A stretch of DNA of 64,000 bases from Pseudomonas quebecensis (GCF_026410085.1 NZ_CP112866.1:2666001-2730000), one strand, 5' to 3'; positions 15,748 through 22,573 are shown, counted from the first letter of the stretch. Made by a program: numbers and translations. Notes: generated from the sequence alone by a model not told the origin.

Positions 15748-16541
15748 TGCGCTGCCCTCTTCGCTTCCAGATCCCGGGCCTGCTTAATCAGCAGCGCGCG
15801 GCGATCAGCTAACTCATTTGCCGCATCAATCCGCATTTCGGTTTTCCGCTCAGCACTGGCCTTCCGCATTTCCATCATCGAGTTCCTCACCAGCTCCAGC
15901 TTCTGGCGAATCGCCGGCTCTGGCCGGGTGACGTTGCCTGTGAGCAGACCTGCGATAGCGCGTCCGTCTTCGGTGACAGGCTCGACACTAAGGTCTGCCA
16001 GGTACTTCTGGCCGTGTTCGCGCGGAATGCGCTTCAGCTCCATCGCCTTGGTCACAGCTTGGATTCGGCGGTTGGCGTCGAAGCCTACGGAAACGTGCCA
16101 GTTGACCGGCGTCGCATCCTCACGGGACTGGCCCACGAACCGCTGGTAGGCATCAATAAACGCCATGCGTGCGCCGATTTTGTCACCGCCATCCAAGATG
16201 GGTTTCGCAGCGACCAGCGCAAGCTGGATCTCGTCGGTCAGCACCACGGTTTCGAATTCGTCGTTGGTACTCATGGCGATGGCCCAGGCCTCGTCCTTGC
16301 CCGGGCGTCCGTCGGAGGTCTGAACACGCTGCAGGATGTCAGCCATAGCCAGCTTGCCCTTCACCTCAAAGCGACATGCTTTCAACGCGGCTTTGACGAC
16401 GGGCACCGGGTAGGCGCAGAGGTCTTCAGCCATCATCGCGGCGGTGCCTGGGTTCATTTCCTGCCCCATGGCCTCGGCGGTTGCGCAGATGGCAGCGGCC
16501 AGCCCGGCAACCTGCTGATCATTCATTTCAGAGGTATTCAT
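15744..16541 (-). CDS. phage replication-region protein, unknown (P position)
   Basis: 265 aa from ATG 16541 (MNTSEMNDQQVAGLAAAI), with AGGTGA about 7 nt upstream; a GTG at 16550 would add three residues. Mostly helical: LAAAICATAEAMGQEMNPGTAAMMAEDL, ending in a basic coiled coil (MEMRKASAERKTEMRIDAANELADRRALL). It follows the O-like gene, where lambda P (helicase loader) would be, but has no P-loop and I see no clear loader motif. The helicase-loader idea is positional only. Confidence 0.5.
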   Translation of the reverse strand: MNTSEMNDQQVAGLAAAICATAEAMGQEMNPGTAAMMAEDLCAYPVPVVKAALKACRFEVKGKLAMADILQRVQTSDGRPGKDEAWAIAMSTNDEFETVVLTDEIQLALVAAKPILDGGDKIGARMAFIDAYQRFVGQSREDATPVNWHVSVGFDANRRIQAVTKAMELKRIPREHGQKYLADLSVEPVTEDGRAIAGLLTGNVTRPEPAIRQKLELVRNSMMEMRKASAERKTEMRIDAANELADRRALLIKQARDLEAKRAAQ

Positions 16542-17442
16542 TGCGGTCACCTGCTTGGCGTTTGGCCAGAACCATCTGAGCGGCCTGCTCCGCTGCGGAC
16601 AGGTTGGCCTCGGTTCGTTCCATCTGGCGGGCAGTTGTGCCGTTGACGCGCTGCCCGGTCACCCACTGGGTGTGATAGCTCTCGGCGTTGACCAGCAGCT
16701 CGTTGACGCTGTGGCACTTACGCAGAACGGCGGCATCGCTGGCTTTCAGGAAGTGGGCGGCGACGTGGTGGGCGACGTCAGCACCAAGGCGGTCAACCAG
16801 CAGCGCCATCTGCTTGCCAATCTTTGCGTTCCACACTGGCCAGGCGCCGTAACGCTTGCGGTAGGCCATGGCGTAGTTCGCCCAGACCTTAAAGGTTTTG
16901 CAGGTCTGGTCTTTCGGCCCCGGCATGTCGGCCGGAATCTCAACTCGTGGTTGCTGGGGAACGAATGGCACGACCTGTCCCGTCACGACCTTGGCGGTAG
17001 CCTGGGGCGTAATTGGTTCAATGACCGGTTCTATGACTGGTTCAAGAGAGTTACTGATTCTGGGTGCAGCTGCTGCACTACCCTCTGGTGCAGGAGATTC
17101 ACTAGGGAGTGAACCTGCTGCACTACCCTGGTGAATCTGCTGCACTACCCCTGGTGCAGGAGGTGCACCACCCCCATCGAGAGTGAGGAAGTAAACGTTC
17201 GACGAGTTTCCCTTCGGACCACCCTTACGGATTTCCTTACGCAGCAATCCCGCGTCACACAGAGCTGTGATGTGGTTCATGACAGAGCGCTTGCTGATCT
17301 CGCACTGATCGGCGATGTGCTGATAAGACGGCCAGCACTCGCCTACATCGCTGGCGTTGTCGGCCAGCTTGATCAACACAAGCTTGCGCAATGGATTGCC
17401 GACGCGAAGTTTCATTGCGGCGACCATAAGGCCCATGCTCAT
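16528..17442 (-). CDS. O-like replication initiator with N-terminal winged HTH
   Basis: 304 aa from ATG 17442 (MSMGLMVAAMKLRVGNPL) with GGAAGG 7 nt upstream. Residues about 12-85 form a Rep/O-like winged helix (KLVLIKLADNASDVGECWPSYQHIADQ, then the recognition helix ISKRSVMNHITAL). A Pro/Ala/Ser linker (about 98-165) follows, then a helical C-terminal domain (ANYAMAYRKRYGAWP...). The linker DNA contains repeated 14-mers (17061-17170) that look like origin iterons, as in lambda O. It would load the replication machinery at that internal origin. Confidence 0.75.
   Translation of the reverse strand: MSMGLMVAAMKLRVGNPLRKLVLIKLADNASDVGECWPSYQHIADQCEISKRSVMNHITALCDAGLLRKEIRKGGPKGNSSNVYFLTLDGGGAPPAPGVVQQIHQGSAAGSLPSESPAPEGSAAAAPRISNSLEPVIEPVIEPITPQATAKVVTGQVVPFVPQQPRVEIPADMPGPKDQTCKTFKVWANYAMAYRKRYGAWPVWNAKIGKQMALLVDRLGADVAHHVAAHFLKASDAAVLRKCHSVNELLVNAESYHTQWVTGQRVNGTTARQMERTEANLSAAEQAAQMVLAKRQAGDRNEYL
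17061..17170. repeat. iteron-like repeats inside the O-like gene; candidate phage origin
   Basis: The 14-mer CTGCTGCACTACCC occurs at 17070, 17115 and 17137, each followed within a few bases by TGGTG. TGGTGCAGGAG follows the first and third copies, so these units contain the partial dyad CTGCAC...GTGCAG. Further GGTGCA copies lie at 17063 and 17163. Repeats in the linker of an O-type initiator gene are the arrangement of the lambda origin. No long AT tract is obvious beside it. Confidence 0.55.
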
Positions 17443-17443
17443 A

Positions 17444-18292
17444 TCAAGCCTTCCCGACCTTTGCGGCCAATTCAAGAAAGCGATCCACGTACCAATGAGG
17501 CTGCGTCTCGCGGGGGCATTGAGGACTGGTGAGGTTCTTGCCGTAGGCCATGCCCTTCTCGGTAACGGACCAGAAGTCGACGGTTTCCTGTTTGGAGTTT
17601 TTGCGCTGGAGCAGAGTTAGAAAGCCGTGGGTTTGGAGCGCGAGGTTGAAGGCACGTGCGGTGCTGGCAATTGCGTGATCTTTGATCAGGCCAGTCATGG
17701 CCTTGGTCGGCATTGAAGACCCGCCAGCGGCGTCTGGGGCAGCATCGACGGCATAGCCTGGGAGGAACTTGGCATCCAGCCCGTTGTTGGCGGCGATCTT
17801 GGCCAGCATCAGCATTTTGCTGGAGTTGGCGGGCTTCAACAGGCGGTCTAAGCATTCCAGGATGGCGAGCTCGCCGACGATCTTGGAATTGTTCGGGCCT
17901 TTGGTAGAAAAGGTGCCGGTCTTGCGGATGCTCGGCAGCACCTGGCCCACCACCCACTCTTCAAACTTCTCGGCGGCCGGCAGCTTGGACTTCATCACCA
18001 GCCGGTACAGGTCCCGCTCCGGGATGATGGTCATGAAACCACCACCCTGTTTCGGGGTAGTGGTCGCGGCCTTGCAGTGACGGGCCACGGCGTTCTCAGG
18101 CTTGGAGTAGCCTAGGGCGTCGGCGACATCGCGAGCAACAAACCATGGGTCGCCGAGCTTGTCGGTGATAACCCGGATCGCGGCGCCGTCGAAGTCGAAC
18201 GGGATAACTGAGGAGTTGCGCGCCACGTTTTCAGATTGCGAAAAACGTGGCGCGAGATTGGTAGTGCTATTGATATGTGGCGGGGTTTGCAT
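17444..18292 (-). CDS. Bro-N domain antirepressor
   Basis: 282 aa from ATG 18292 (MQTPPHINSTTNLAPRF) with GTGAGG 8 nt upstream. The Bro-N domain spans about residues 25-135 (SVIPFDFDGAAIRVITDKLGDPWFVARDVADALGY...LYRLVMKSKLPAAEKFEEWVVGQVLPSIRKTG). The C-terminal half has KLTDHAI-type helices (TGLIKDHAIASTARAFN). Such proteins counteract CI-type repressors or act as early DNA-binding regulators. Its leader is opposed by a predicted antisense RNA (18304-18348). Codons about 13-25 contain the 13-bp inverted repeat. Confidence 0.8.
   Translation of the reverse strand: MQTPPHINSTTNLAPRFSQSENVARNSSVIPFDFDGAAIRVITDKLGDPWFVARDVADALGYSKPENAVARHCKAATTTPKQGGGFMTIIPERDLYRLVMKSKLPAAEKFEEWVVGQVLPSIRKTGTFSTKGPNNSKIVGELAILECLDRLLKPANSSKMLMLAKIAANNGLDAKFLPGYAVDAAPDAAGGSSMPTKAMTGLIKDHAIASTARAFNLALQTHGFLTLLQRKNSKQETVDFWSVTEKGMAYGKNLTSPQCPRETQPHWYVDRFLELAAKVGKA
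18219..18254. promoter_or_regulatory. 13-bp inverted repeat (CGCGCCACGTTTT) within the antirepressor gene
   Basis: Perfect arms CGCGCCACGTTTT (18219-18231) and AAAACGTGGCGCG (18242-18254) around a 10-nt spacer. It lies 15 bp upstream of the plus-strand -35 TTGATA at 18270. The core matches the repeat at 10590-10631, including the CGAAAA(A)CGTGGCGCG right side. It is inside the coding sequence, so in mRNA it could also fold as a hairpin near the antirepressor 5' end. Confidence 0.6.
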
Positions 18293-18297
18293 ATAAT
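18270..18297 (+). promoter_or_regulatory. strong plus-strand promoter opposing the antirepressor gene
   Basis: TTGATA (18270-18275), 16-bp spacer, TATAAT (18292-18297): 5/6 and 6/6 matches to sigma70. It faces rightward although every gene around it is on the minus strand. The predicted start is near 18304, and an intrinsic terminator follows at 18323-18348. Confidence 0.7.
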
Positions 18298-18303
18298 CGG
18301 CCT

Positions 18304-18348
18304 CACAAAGTGTTATCGAATTAGCCGACCTCGACCGTCGGCTTTTTT
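18304..18348 (+). ncRNA. predicted antisense RNA against the antirepressor leader (sar-like)
   Basis: Between the promoter at 18270-18297 and the terminator AGCCGAC-CTCGACC-GTCGGCT-TTTTT (18323-18348) there is room only for a roughly 45-nt transcript. Its first bases, CCTCAC (18301-18306 region), are complementary to the GTGAGG Shine-Dalgarno of the antirepressor, whose mRNA comes from the opposite strand. By analogy with the sar RNA that silences P22 ant, it would block antirepressor translation. Predicted from sequence only. Confidence 0.6.
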
Positions 18349-18422
18349 GTGCCTGGGTTTCAGATCCGCTTAATTCATAGTGCGAACCCGATGGGCACCG
18401 ATTTCCGCGCATGCGCGGGAAA

Positions 18423-19040
18423 TCAGTAAACAGATTTCAAATTTCGCTGGACCGAAGCGAGCAACTGCTCGGCACGGCGCCCCAACTCACCCGCCTTCGC
18501 TTCAACCTGGCGGCACTGCTTGGCGAATGCCGGTAGGTGCGGCAGATCCAGTTCGCACATCACCTGGTCGTCAAACACTTCGCTGCCGGTGTCGATCACG
18601 TCGCCCAAGGCGCGGATCAGTGCACCGAAGCTCTTGTTTGCGCATTGGTCGCTGGTCATCTGGCGGGCACCGGTCAAGCCGTGGCGGCTCGCCAGCTCGT
18701 TTAGGCAGTGATCACGGTATTCGGGCTCAAGGGCGTTGACCCACGACTCTTCCAGCCACGACGGCATTTCTTGATCACCGGACAGCCAGCGCTGAACACG
18801 CTTGAGCCAGCGGCCGGTTGCTTTCACGAACTCATTCACGTCGCCGGTCAGCTCCGCAGAATTGAAGTCCGGGACGTCTTTCTTCTTGGCTCGATCAGGA
18901 ATCGACAGGTGCAGTTCGCGGCTCAGCGCCTGGGCGAAGTCGTCTTGGCTCAGACTGGTACGGGCGATCTGGTTTTGAGCATGAGCGACCAGCACCTGAT
19001 CACGGGTTTGTACGGTGTGTCTGGAACTGGACGTTTGCAT
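18423..19040 (-). CDS. phage regulator-position protein, unknown (CII/YdaT position)
   Basis: 205 aa; starts MQTSSSRHTVQTRDQVLV. An N-terminal helical segment (SLSQDDFAQALSRELHL) could be HTH-like; the middle FVKATGRWLKRVQRWLSGDQEMPSWLEESWVNALE and a Gln/Arg-rich C-terminal coiled coil follow. It lies between cro and the antirepressor, where CII or YdaT-type genes occur. I cannot assign it to either by sequence. Transcribed from the predicted leftward PR. Confidence 0.5.
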   Translation of the reverse strand: MQTSSSRHTVQTRDQVLVAHAQNQIARTSLSQDDFAQALSRELHLSIPDRAKKKDVPDFNSAELTGDVNEFVKATGRWLKRVQRWLSGDQEMPSWLEESWVNALEPEYRDHCLNELASRHGLTGARQMTSDQCANKSFGALIRALGDVIDTGSEVFDDQVMCELDLPHLPAFAKQCRQVEAKAGELGRRAEQLLASVQRNLKSVY

Positions 19041-19090
19041 GGGGACTGCTCTCTTCTAATCTGGCTTCAATGGAACGGCGGACAGGGATG

Positions 19091-19270
19091 TCAGGCGGCC
19101 TGAGCCTTCTTTGCTGCCTTGAACTTTCCTTTGGAAAGGACCTGAATCTGGTACTGCCGGGATTCGGGGATAGTTTCCCCCCACATGGTCACGGCACTTG
19201 GGCGAATACCCAGAGCCAATGCCAGCTTTGTCTTGCTGCCGAAGAATTCGGCGACTTCATGCGTATTCAT
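19091..19270 (-). CDS. Cro-like repressor (Cro/YdaS type)
   Basis: 59 aa, ATG 19270 with AGGA upstream; stop 19091-19093. The protein reads MNTHEVAEFFGSKTKLALAL, then IRPSAVTMWGETIPESRQYQ, ending in a Lys/Ala-rich tail. This is the Cro pattern: a short strand, then a helix-turn-helix (SKTKLALALGIRPSAVTMWG) with the W-G-E-x-IP-x-xR motif. It is the first gene leftward of the CI gene and divergent from it, about 20 nt after the predicted PR start. It would repress CI transcription by binding the shared operators. Confidence 0.85.
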   Translation of the reverse strand: MNTHEVAEFFGSKTKLALALGIRPSAVTMWGETIPESRQYQIQVLSKGKFKAAKKAQAA

Positions 19271-19297
19271 TTCGCATCCTCGTTCGACCCTGGCCCA

Positions 19298-19326
19298 ATT
19301 TCAGCATGCTTAAGTTATCGAGTCAA
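19298..19326 (-). promoter_or_regulatory. predicted leftward early promoter (PR-like) for cro
   Basis: Minus strand TTGACT (19321-19326), 17-bp spacer, TGAAAT (19298-19303). The -10 overlaps the operator-like site at 19300-19313, so repressor bound there would block it. The predicted start is about 20 nt before the cro ATG. Confidence 0.6.
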
Positions 19327-19369
19327 CGGCGTTTTCTGGCTACTGCATGCTTAAATTCAGTTAACTTAA
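19300..19369. promoter_or_regulatory. OR-like operator sites between cro and cI
   Basis: Three related 14-mers: TTCAGCATGCTTAA (19300-19313), TACTGCATGCTTAA (19341-19354) and TTCAGTTAACTTAA (19356-19369). The first and third are near-perfect dyads; the second has a weak left half. The first covers the cro promoter -10; the last two lie just before the CI ATG (19380). The same consensus recurs three times at 22587-22645. Confidence 0.6.
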
Positions 19370-19379
19370 TATTGAGTCC

Positions 19380-20036
19380 ATGGAAAGACACGAACGTATT
19401 GCCCGAGCCATACAGCTCAGCGGGAAAAAGAAAGGGGAAATTGCAGCGCTCTGCGGTGTTGCGAATTCGGCCGTCACTCAGTGGATTACCGGTGAGAGTA
19501 AAAGCCTTAGGCCGGAGAACCTTTACGCCCTAGCGAAAGCGACCGGTTTCCGGGCTGAGTGGCTTGCTATTGGTGAGGGTGAAGAGCGCGAGGCTTCAGA
19601 ATCGAACGTCTCCCCCGCCGCGCAACCCACCAAATCATTCCGCTACCCGGTAGTGAGCTGGGTTGCAGCTGGCGCCTGGGCGGAAGCAGTGGAGCCCTAC
19701 CCGGCCGGAATTTCGGACACCTACGAGTTCTCAGAGTACGACTCCAAAGGCCCGGCGTTCTGGCTGACAGTTAAAGGTGACTCGATGACCGCACCCGCCG
19801 GCCAGAGCATCACTGAAGGCACTCTGATCCTGGTGGACACTGAGGCCGAAGTCGCCCCAGGCAAGCTGGTGGTAGCCAAGCTGCCAGACAGCAACGAAGC
19901 GACGTTCAAGAAGCTGGTCAGCGATGGCGGTCGACTGTTCCTGAAGCCGCTGAACCCCAGCTACCCAATCGAGGCCGTCGACGAGAACTGCCGGATCGTG
20001 GGCGTGGTGGTCCAGGCGCTGCAGAAGTTTTACTGA
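19380..20036 (+). CDS. CI-type phage repressor (HTH + S24 autoprotease)
   Basis: 218 aa. Residues about 5-65 form an HTH (KKKGEIAALCGVANSAVTQWITG). The C-terminal half is an S24 peptidase with Ala97-Gly98 as likely cleavage site (SWVAAGAW), nucleophile S135 (KGDSMTAP) and lysine K167 (VVAKLP). It maintains lysogeny and should self-cleave on RecA activation. No SD precedes the ATG, and a TAATAT at 19367-19372 would place the start at or next to the ATG, so the message may be leaderless like lambda cI from PRM. Confidence 0.9.
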   Translation: MERHERIARAIQLSGKKKGEIAALCGVANSAVTQWITGESKSLRPENLYALAKATGFRAEWLAIGEGEEREASESNVSPAAQPTKSFRYPVVSWVAAGAWAEAVEPYPAGISDTYEFSEYDSKGPAFWLTVKGDSMTAPAGQSITEGTLILVDTEAEVAPGKLVVAKLPDSNEATFKKLVSDGGRLFLKPLNPSYPIEAVDENCRIVGVVVQALQKFY

Positions 20037-20126
20037 TCCGCAAGTATGCCGTGGCGGATATGCCCGGGCGATTAAATCGAGATATCGCGAGCTGAGTAGC
20101 GCTCGTATACACAAGGGAATGTGGTA

Positions 20127-20435
20127 ATGAATGTCTTTCGGATCGCGACTCTAATAGTCGCCCCGCTTTTTATCTCCGGCTGCTTCAGCACGCCAAAAGA
20201 AAAAACAGAATACGAAAAACAGATCGACGCAGTACCGATGCCTGTTACGGAAGCTGAGCGTCTAGAGCAATGCCGTACCTTCAAGCTAGCCTCAGATCGC
20301 CAGCAGGCTGAGGATTTCGTGCAATACGCACTGCGGTCCAAGATGGGCGCCTCGGATTCGGAATATATCGAGACTCAAGCTCTTAGAAATCGCCTTAGAG
20401 CCATGAAGTGTCCTGGGTATGGCCGGTTTTCCTGA
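20127..20435 (+). CDS. small lipoprotein downstream of cI
   Basis: 102 aa from ATG 20127 (AAGGGAAT 8 nt upstream). Signal peptide II with lipobox LFISGC (MNVFRIATLIVAPLFISGCFS); mature part charged with two Cys (EQCRTF, MKCPGY). It follows cI by about 90 bp on the same strand and could be expressed from the lysogen transcript, which suggests a lysogenic-conversion envelope role. No homologue recognised. Confidence 0.65.
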   Translation: MNVFRIATLIVAPLFISGCFSTPKEKTEYEKQIDAVPMPVTEAERLEQCRTFKLASDRQQAEDFVQYALRSKMGASDSEYIETQALRNRLRAMKCPGYGRFS

Positions 20436-20457
20436 TGTTACTGCCCGGAGTGAGCCC

Positions 20458-20676
20458 ATGACTGCATGGCGAGAGCAGAGCTTCTGGAGCAAAGTTGGGG
20501 TAATTGCTTGCCTGGCTTTCCTCATAATGATTCCCGGCTATTCCGACGCAGCTGATCTTAGCTGGGGATCATCGGGCCGCAAACGAGTCTTCAGCCCAGG
20601 ATTCGTTGTTCTCTGTGTTTTCGTGGCTGCGACTGAGCTGATAGCGCTGAACCACTTCTACGGTGTGCATGGATAA
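20458..20676 (+). CDS. small two-TM membrane protein, unknown
   Basis: 72 aa from ATG 20458 with GGAG upstream. Two hydrophobic helices (about 13-30, VGVIACLAFLIMIPGY, and 48-65, FVVLCVFVAATELIAL). It follows the lipoprotein gene on the same strand with 22 bp between them, so it is probably cotranscribed. No function assigned. Confidence 0.55.
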   Translation: MTAWREQSFWSKVGVIACLAFLIMIPGYSDAADLSWGSSGRKRVFSPGFVVLCVFVAATELIALNHFYGVHG

Positions 20677-20821
20677 GGTGAAGGTGGGAAGGATGTGCGG
20701 GGTAAAAGTTAACTGAGACGTGGAGTCATCCAAGGCTCCATTACCAGCGCCGGGCTTTTTGTTTCTGGCAAGCGGCCCACTTTGCTATGGTGGCGTTCTC
20801 TGATCGCAATGGAAGCTTCGA

Positions 20822-21151
20822 ATGATGCACGCATGGAAGAAGCTGGCAATCGCTGCAATGATGCTGATCGGCAGCCAGGTAACGGCGAATGAAAAGGCCA
20901 CTCCGTTCGATAAGGTGATGACCTATACATCTATCCTACCAACCGCTTTGACGACGTTGCCCAGCTATACAACGGACGATTCGCAGAAACCACTCAAAAC
21001 AGCAAAAACCGATGCACTTGCATTCATAGGATCAGACGGCGAAATTCGCGGCGCTCAGTTTGAGCAGGCTTCCAGGTACTACAGGGCGACCTACAGCTCG
21101 CCTTTGATGAGCGACATGCAACTGGCTCAGGCGATTGCATCGTCCTTCTGA
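20822..21151 (+). CDS. DUF2388-type periplasmic protein
   Basis: 109 aa with a signal peptide (MMHAWKKLAIAAMMLIGSQVTA, cleavage near residue 22). The C-terminal half, DALAFIGSDGEIRGAQFEQASRY...MSDMQLAQAI, matches the DUF2388 pattern (DAxxFxxxxGxxRGxxxExAxxxxR...SDxxLAxAI) found in many small Pseudomonas exported proteins. Host genomes often carry several chromosomal copies, so this may have been picked up from a host. Function unknown. Confidence 0.7.
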   Translation: MMHAWKKLAIAAMMLIGSQVTANEKATPFDKVMTYTSILPTALTTLPSYTTDDSQKPLKTAKTDALAFIGSDGEIRGAQFEQASRYYRATYSSPLMSDMQLAQAIASSF

Positions 21152-21231
21152 ATTCACCGAATTTCTTCACTCAAGCAATATCTCGACACGCCGATGCCCT
21201 GATACTGCATTCCGCAGTGCATGGAGGCTCT

Positions 21232-21363
21232 ATGAAAAAATTCGCTGTAATTGGCTTGGTAGCCCTGCTTTCGATAGCTTCCTTCTCTGCCTCGGCGTGT
21301 CCAAAAGGCACTCACCCAACAGGTGGAACAGGATCGCACCATAAGGGCGGGACCTGCTCCTGA
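21232..21363 (+). CDS. 43-aa secreted Gly/His-rich peptide
   Basis: 43 aa; ATG 21232 with GGAGG 4-5 nt upstream. A complete signal peptide (MKKFAVIGLVALLSIASFSA, cut near SA-C) precedes a mature peptide of about 20 residues, ACPKGTHPTGGTGSHHKGGT ending CS. Two Cys bracket Gly/His-rich sequence, suggesting a disulphide loop or metal binding. It is followed directly by a terminator. Function unknown. Confidence 0.7.
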   Translation: MKKFAVIGLVALLSIASFSASACPKGTHPTGGTGSHHKGGTCS

Positions 21364-21368
21364 TCAAA

Positions 21369-21393
21369 AGCCCGGCCCAGCGCCGGGCTTCTT
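21369..21393 (+). terminator. intrinsic terminator after the 43-aa peptide gene
   Basis: GCCCGGC-CCAGC-GCCGGGC followed by TTCTT, beginning 7 bp after the stop codon. Confidence 0.75.
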
Positions 21394-21496
21394 GTATAGG
21401 CCCCTCCCTGCTTGATTACGCAGCGTTCCATTGAGCGGCCTTGATAATCGCCGACGACCTGCAGGATAGAATTAGAGATAGATTTAGGAGGGAACC

Positions 21497-22126
21497 ATGA
21501 AAAATATGATTCAAGGATTTATCGCTGCAGCCATCGTGGTAGCGCTAGGTGCTTATGGCTGGATGCATTATCAAACACAACAAGAAGTCGAAGCTGGAGC
21601 AGCTTACGCCAGACAAAGCTCAGCATTGGTTATGCAGCAATTGGCAATGCTTTCCGACGGGGATAATGTCACTGTAGCGGATTTTTTTTCATCCACACGG
21701 AAAGCTACCGAGGAGCTTTCGAGCTGCACATTAGCGATTGACTCTCGCGAGTGGCGCCGCAGTCATAGTGCGCGGGATGCGGCCAAAGAAATATGTTCCT
21801 CAGCCAAAAGCCTGATATCCATGCTATCTATGGATGCCAAGGCGAGACTGGAGCGACAGTCGGCCAAGGTCAGAGCAGAAAAGGCCTCGGCAGCTATTTC
21901 CAAGAGCAAAAATAGCTACGAGATAGAGCTGCTGACATCGCAGATGAACGAAGCCTATGACGAGCAAATCAAAAGCCTTGAGCAAGAAATATCCAGCATC
22001 AAACCCAATGCAAGCCGCGTTCAGGCATTTCTGGCAGCAGACGACAGAGCAGTCAAAACGCTTGGCGTGCCAGGCTTGAGCCAAGACGCCAGATCAAGAC
22101 TCCAGCAGATGTACCCCGAAAAATAG
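21497..22126 (+). CDS. membrane-anchored coiled-coil protein, unknown
   Basis: 209 aa; ATG 21497 preceded by AGGAGG. One N-terminal TM (about 7-23) then a periplasmic, charged helical domain with two Cys (SSCTLAI, KEICSSA) and a coiled coil (about 125-175, ending YDEQIKSLEQEISSIKP). The C-terminus ends LGVPGLSQDARSRLQQMYP. It has its own terminator and lies on the lysogen-expressed side of the immunity region. No family recognised; an envelope-directed conversion protein is plausible. Confidence 0.6.
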   Translation: MKNMIQGFIAAAIVVALGAYGWMHYQTQQEVEAGAAYARQSSALVMQQLAMLSDGDNVTVADFFSSTRKATEELSSCTLAIDSREWRRSHSARDAAKEICSSAKSLISMLSMDAKARLERQSAKVRAEKASAAISKSKNSYEIELLTSQMNEAYDEQIKSLEQEISSIKPNASRVQAFLAADDRAVKTLGVPGLSQDARSRLQQMYPEK

Positions 22127-22146
22127 CAACGCCACCTACTACTCAG

Positions 22147-22168
22147 AGCCCGCCAAGTGCGGGCTTTC
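22147..22168 (+). terminator. intrinsic terminator
   Basis: AGCCCGC-CAAGT-GCGGGCT followed by TTCTC, 21 bp after the stop at 22126. Confidence 0.7.
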
Positions 22169-22260
22169 TCATGCCTGCCGAAAAGACTCCGCCCTCCGAA
22201 ATATGCATTTATGCATGAAACATGCTGCCCCCCTCTTGCCAAGATATGTCAGCGCAAATA

Positions 22261-22276
22261 CTGTGCATAATTACAG
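22261..22276. promoter_or_regulatory. LexA (SOS) box upstream of the DUF1654 gene
   Basis: CTGTGCATAATTACAG has the CTGT-N8-ACAG form of the gamma-proteobacterial LexA operator, and a -10-like CATAAT lies inside it. It ends 18 bp before the ATG at 22295. The gene should therefore be induced by DNA damage together with the prophage. Confidence 0.75.
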
Positions 22277-22294
22277 TATTCGAAGGAGCGAAGC

Positions 22295-22546
22295 ATGAAC
22301 CAAGCACCCTACCCCACTTCCAAACTGAGAGATTCCTACGAGCTTGTGGGCCACCGCCTGCAACGCTTGATCGCCTCTCCCCGGGTACAGCGGATTCAGT
22401 TGGTTGAGGTCTCCAGGCGCGACTACGAAAGCCCTGAAGCCTGGCGCCAGGTGATCCAGGATATCGGCGACACTGCCGGCATAAAGATCGAGCATCTGGA
22501 TGATGGTGCCGTCAGGATCGGCTGGCGCGAGTACTGCGATTCCTAA
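22295..22546 (+). CDS. DUF1654 protein, LexA-controlled
   Basis: 83 aa; ATG 22295 with AAGGAG upstream. The sequence SYELVGHRLQRLIASPRVQR...WRQVIQDIGDTAGIKIEHLDDGAVRIGW matches DUF1654, a small family largely confined to Pseudomonas chromosomes and prophages. It has a private LexA box and a private terminator (22550-22573), so it is a single-gene SOS unit just before the OL-like operators. Biochemical role unknown; a link to DNA-damage or induction control is inferred from the box. Confidence 0.8.
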   Translation: MNQAPYPTSKLRDSYELVGHRLQRLIASPRVQRIQLVEVSRRDYESPEAWRQVIQDIGDTAGIKIEHLDDGAVRIGWREYCDS

Positions 22547-22549
22547 ATG

Positions 22550-22573
22550 AGCCCGCCAATGAGCGGGCTTTTT
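22550..22573 (+). terminator. intrinsic terminator of the DUF1654 gene
   Basis: AGCCCGC-CAATGA-GCGGGCT followed by TTTTTA, immediately after the stop codon. Confidence 0.85.

Noticed and set aside
18323..18348. Terminator of a minus-strand gene
   Set aside because: The T-run is on the plus strand only, so it cannot end the leftward operon; it fits the antisense RNA instead.
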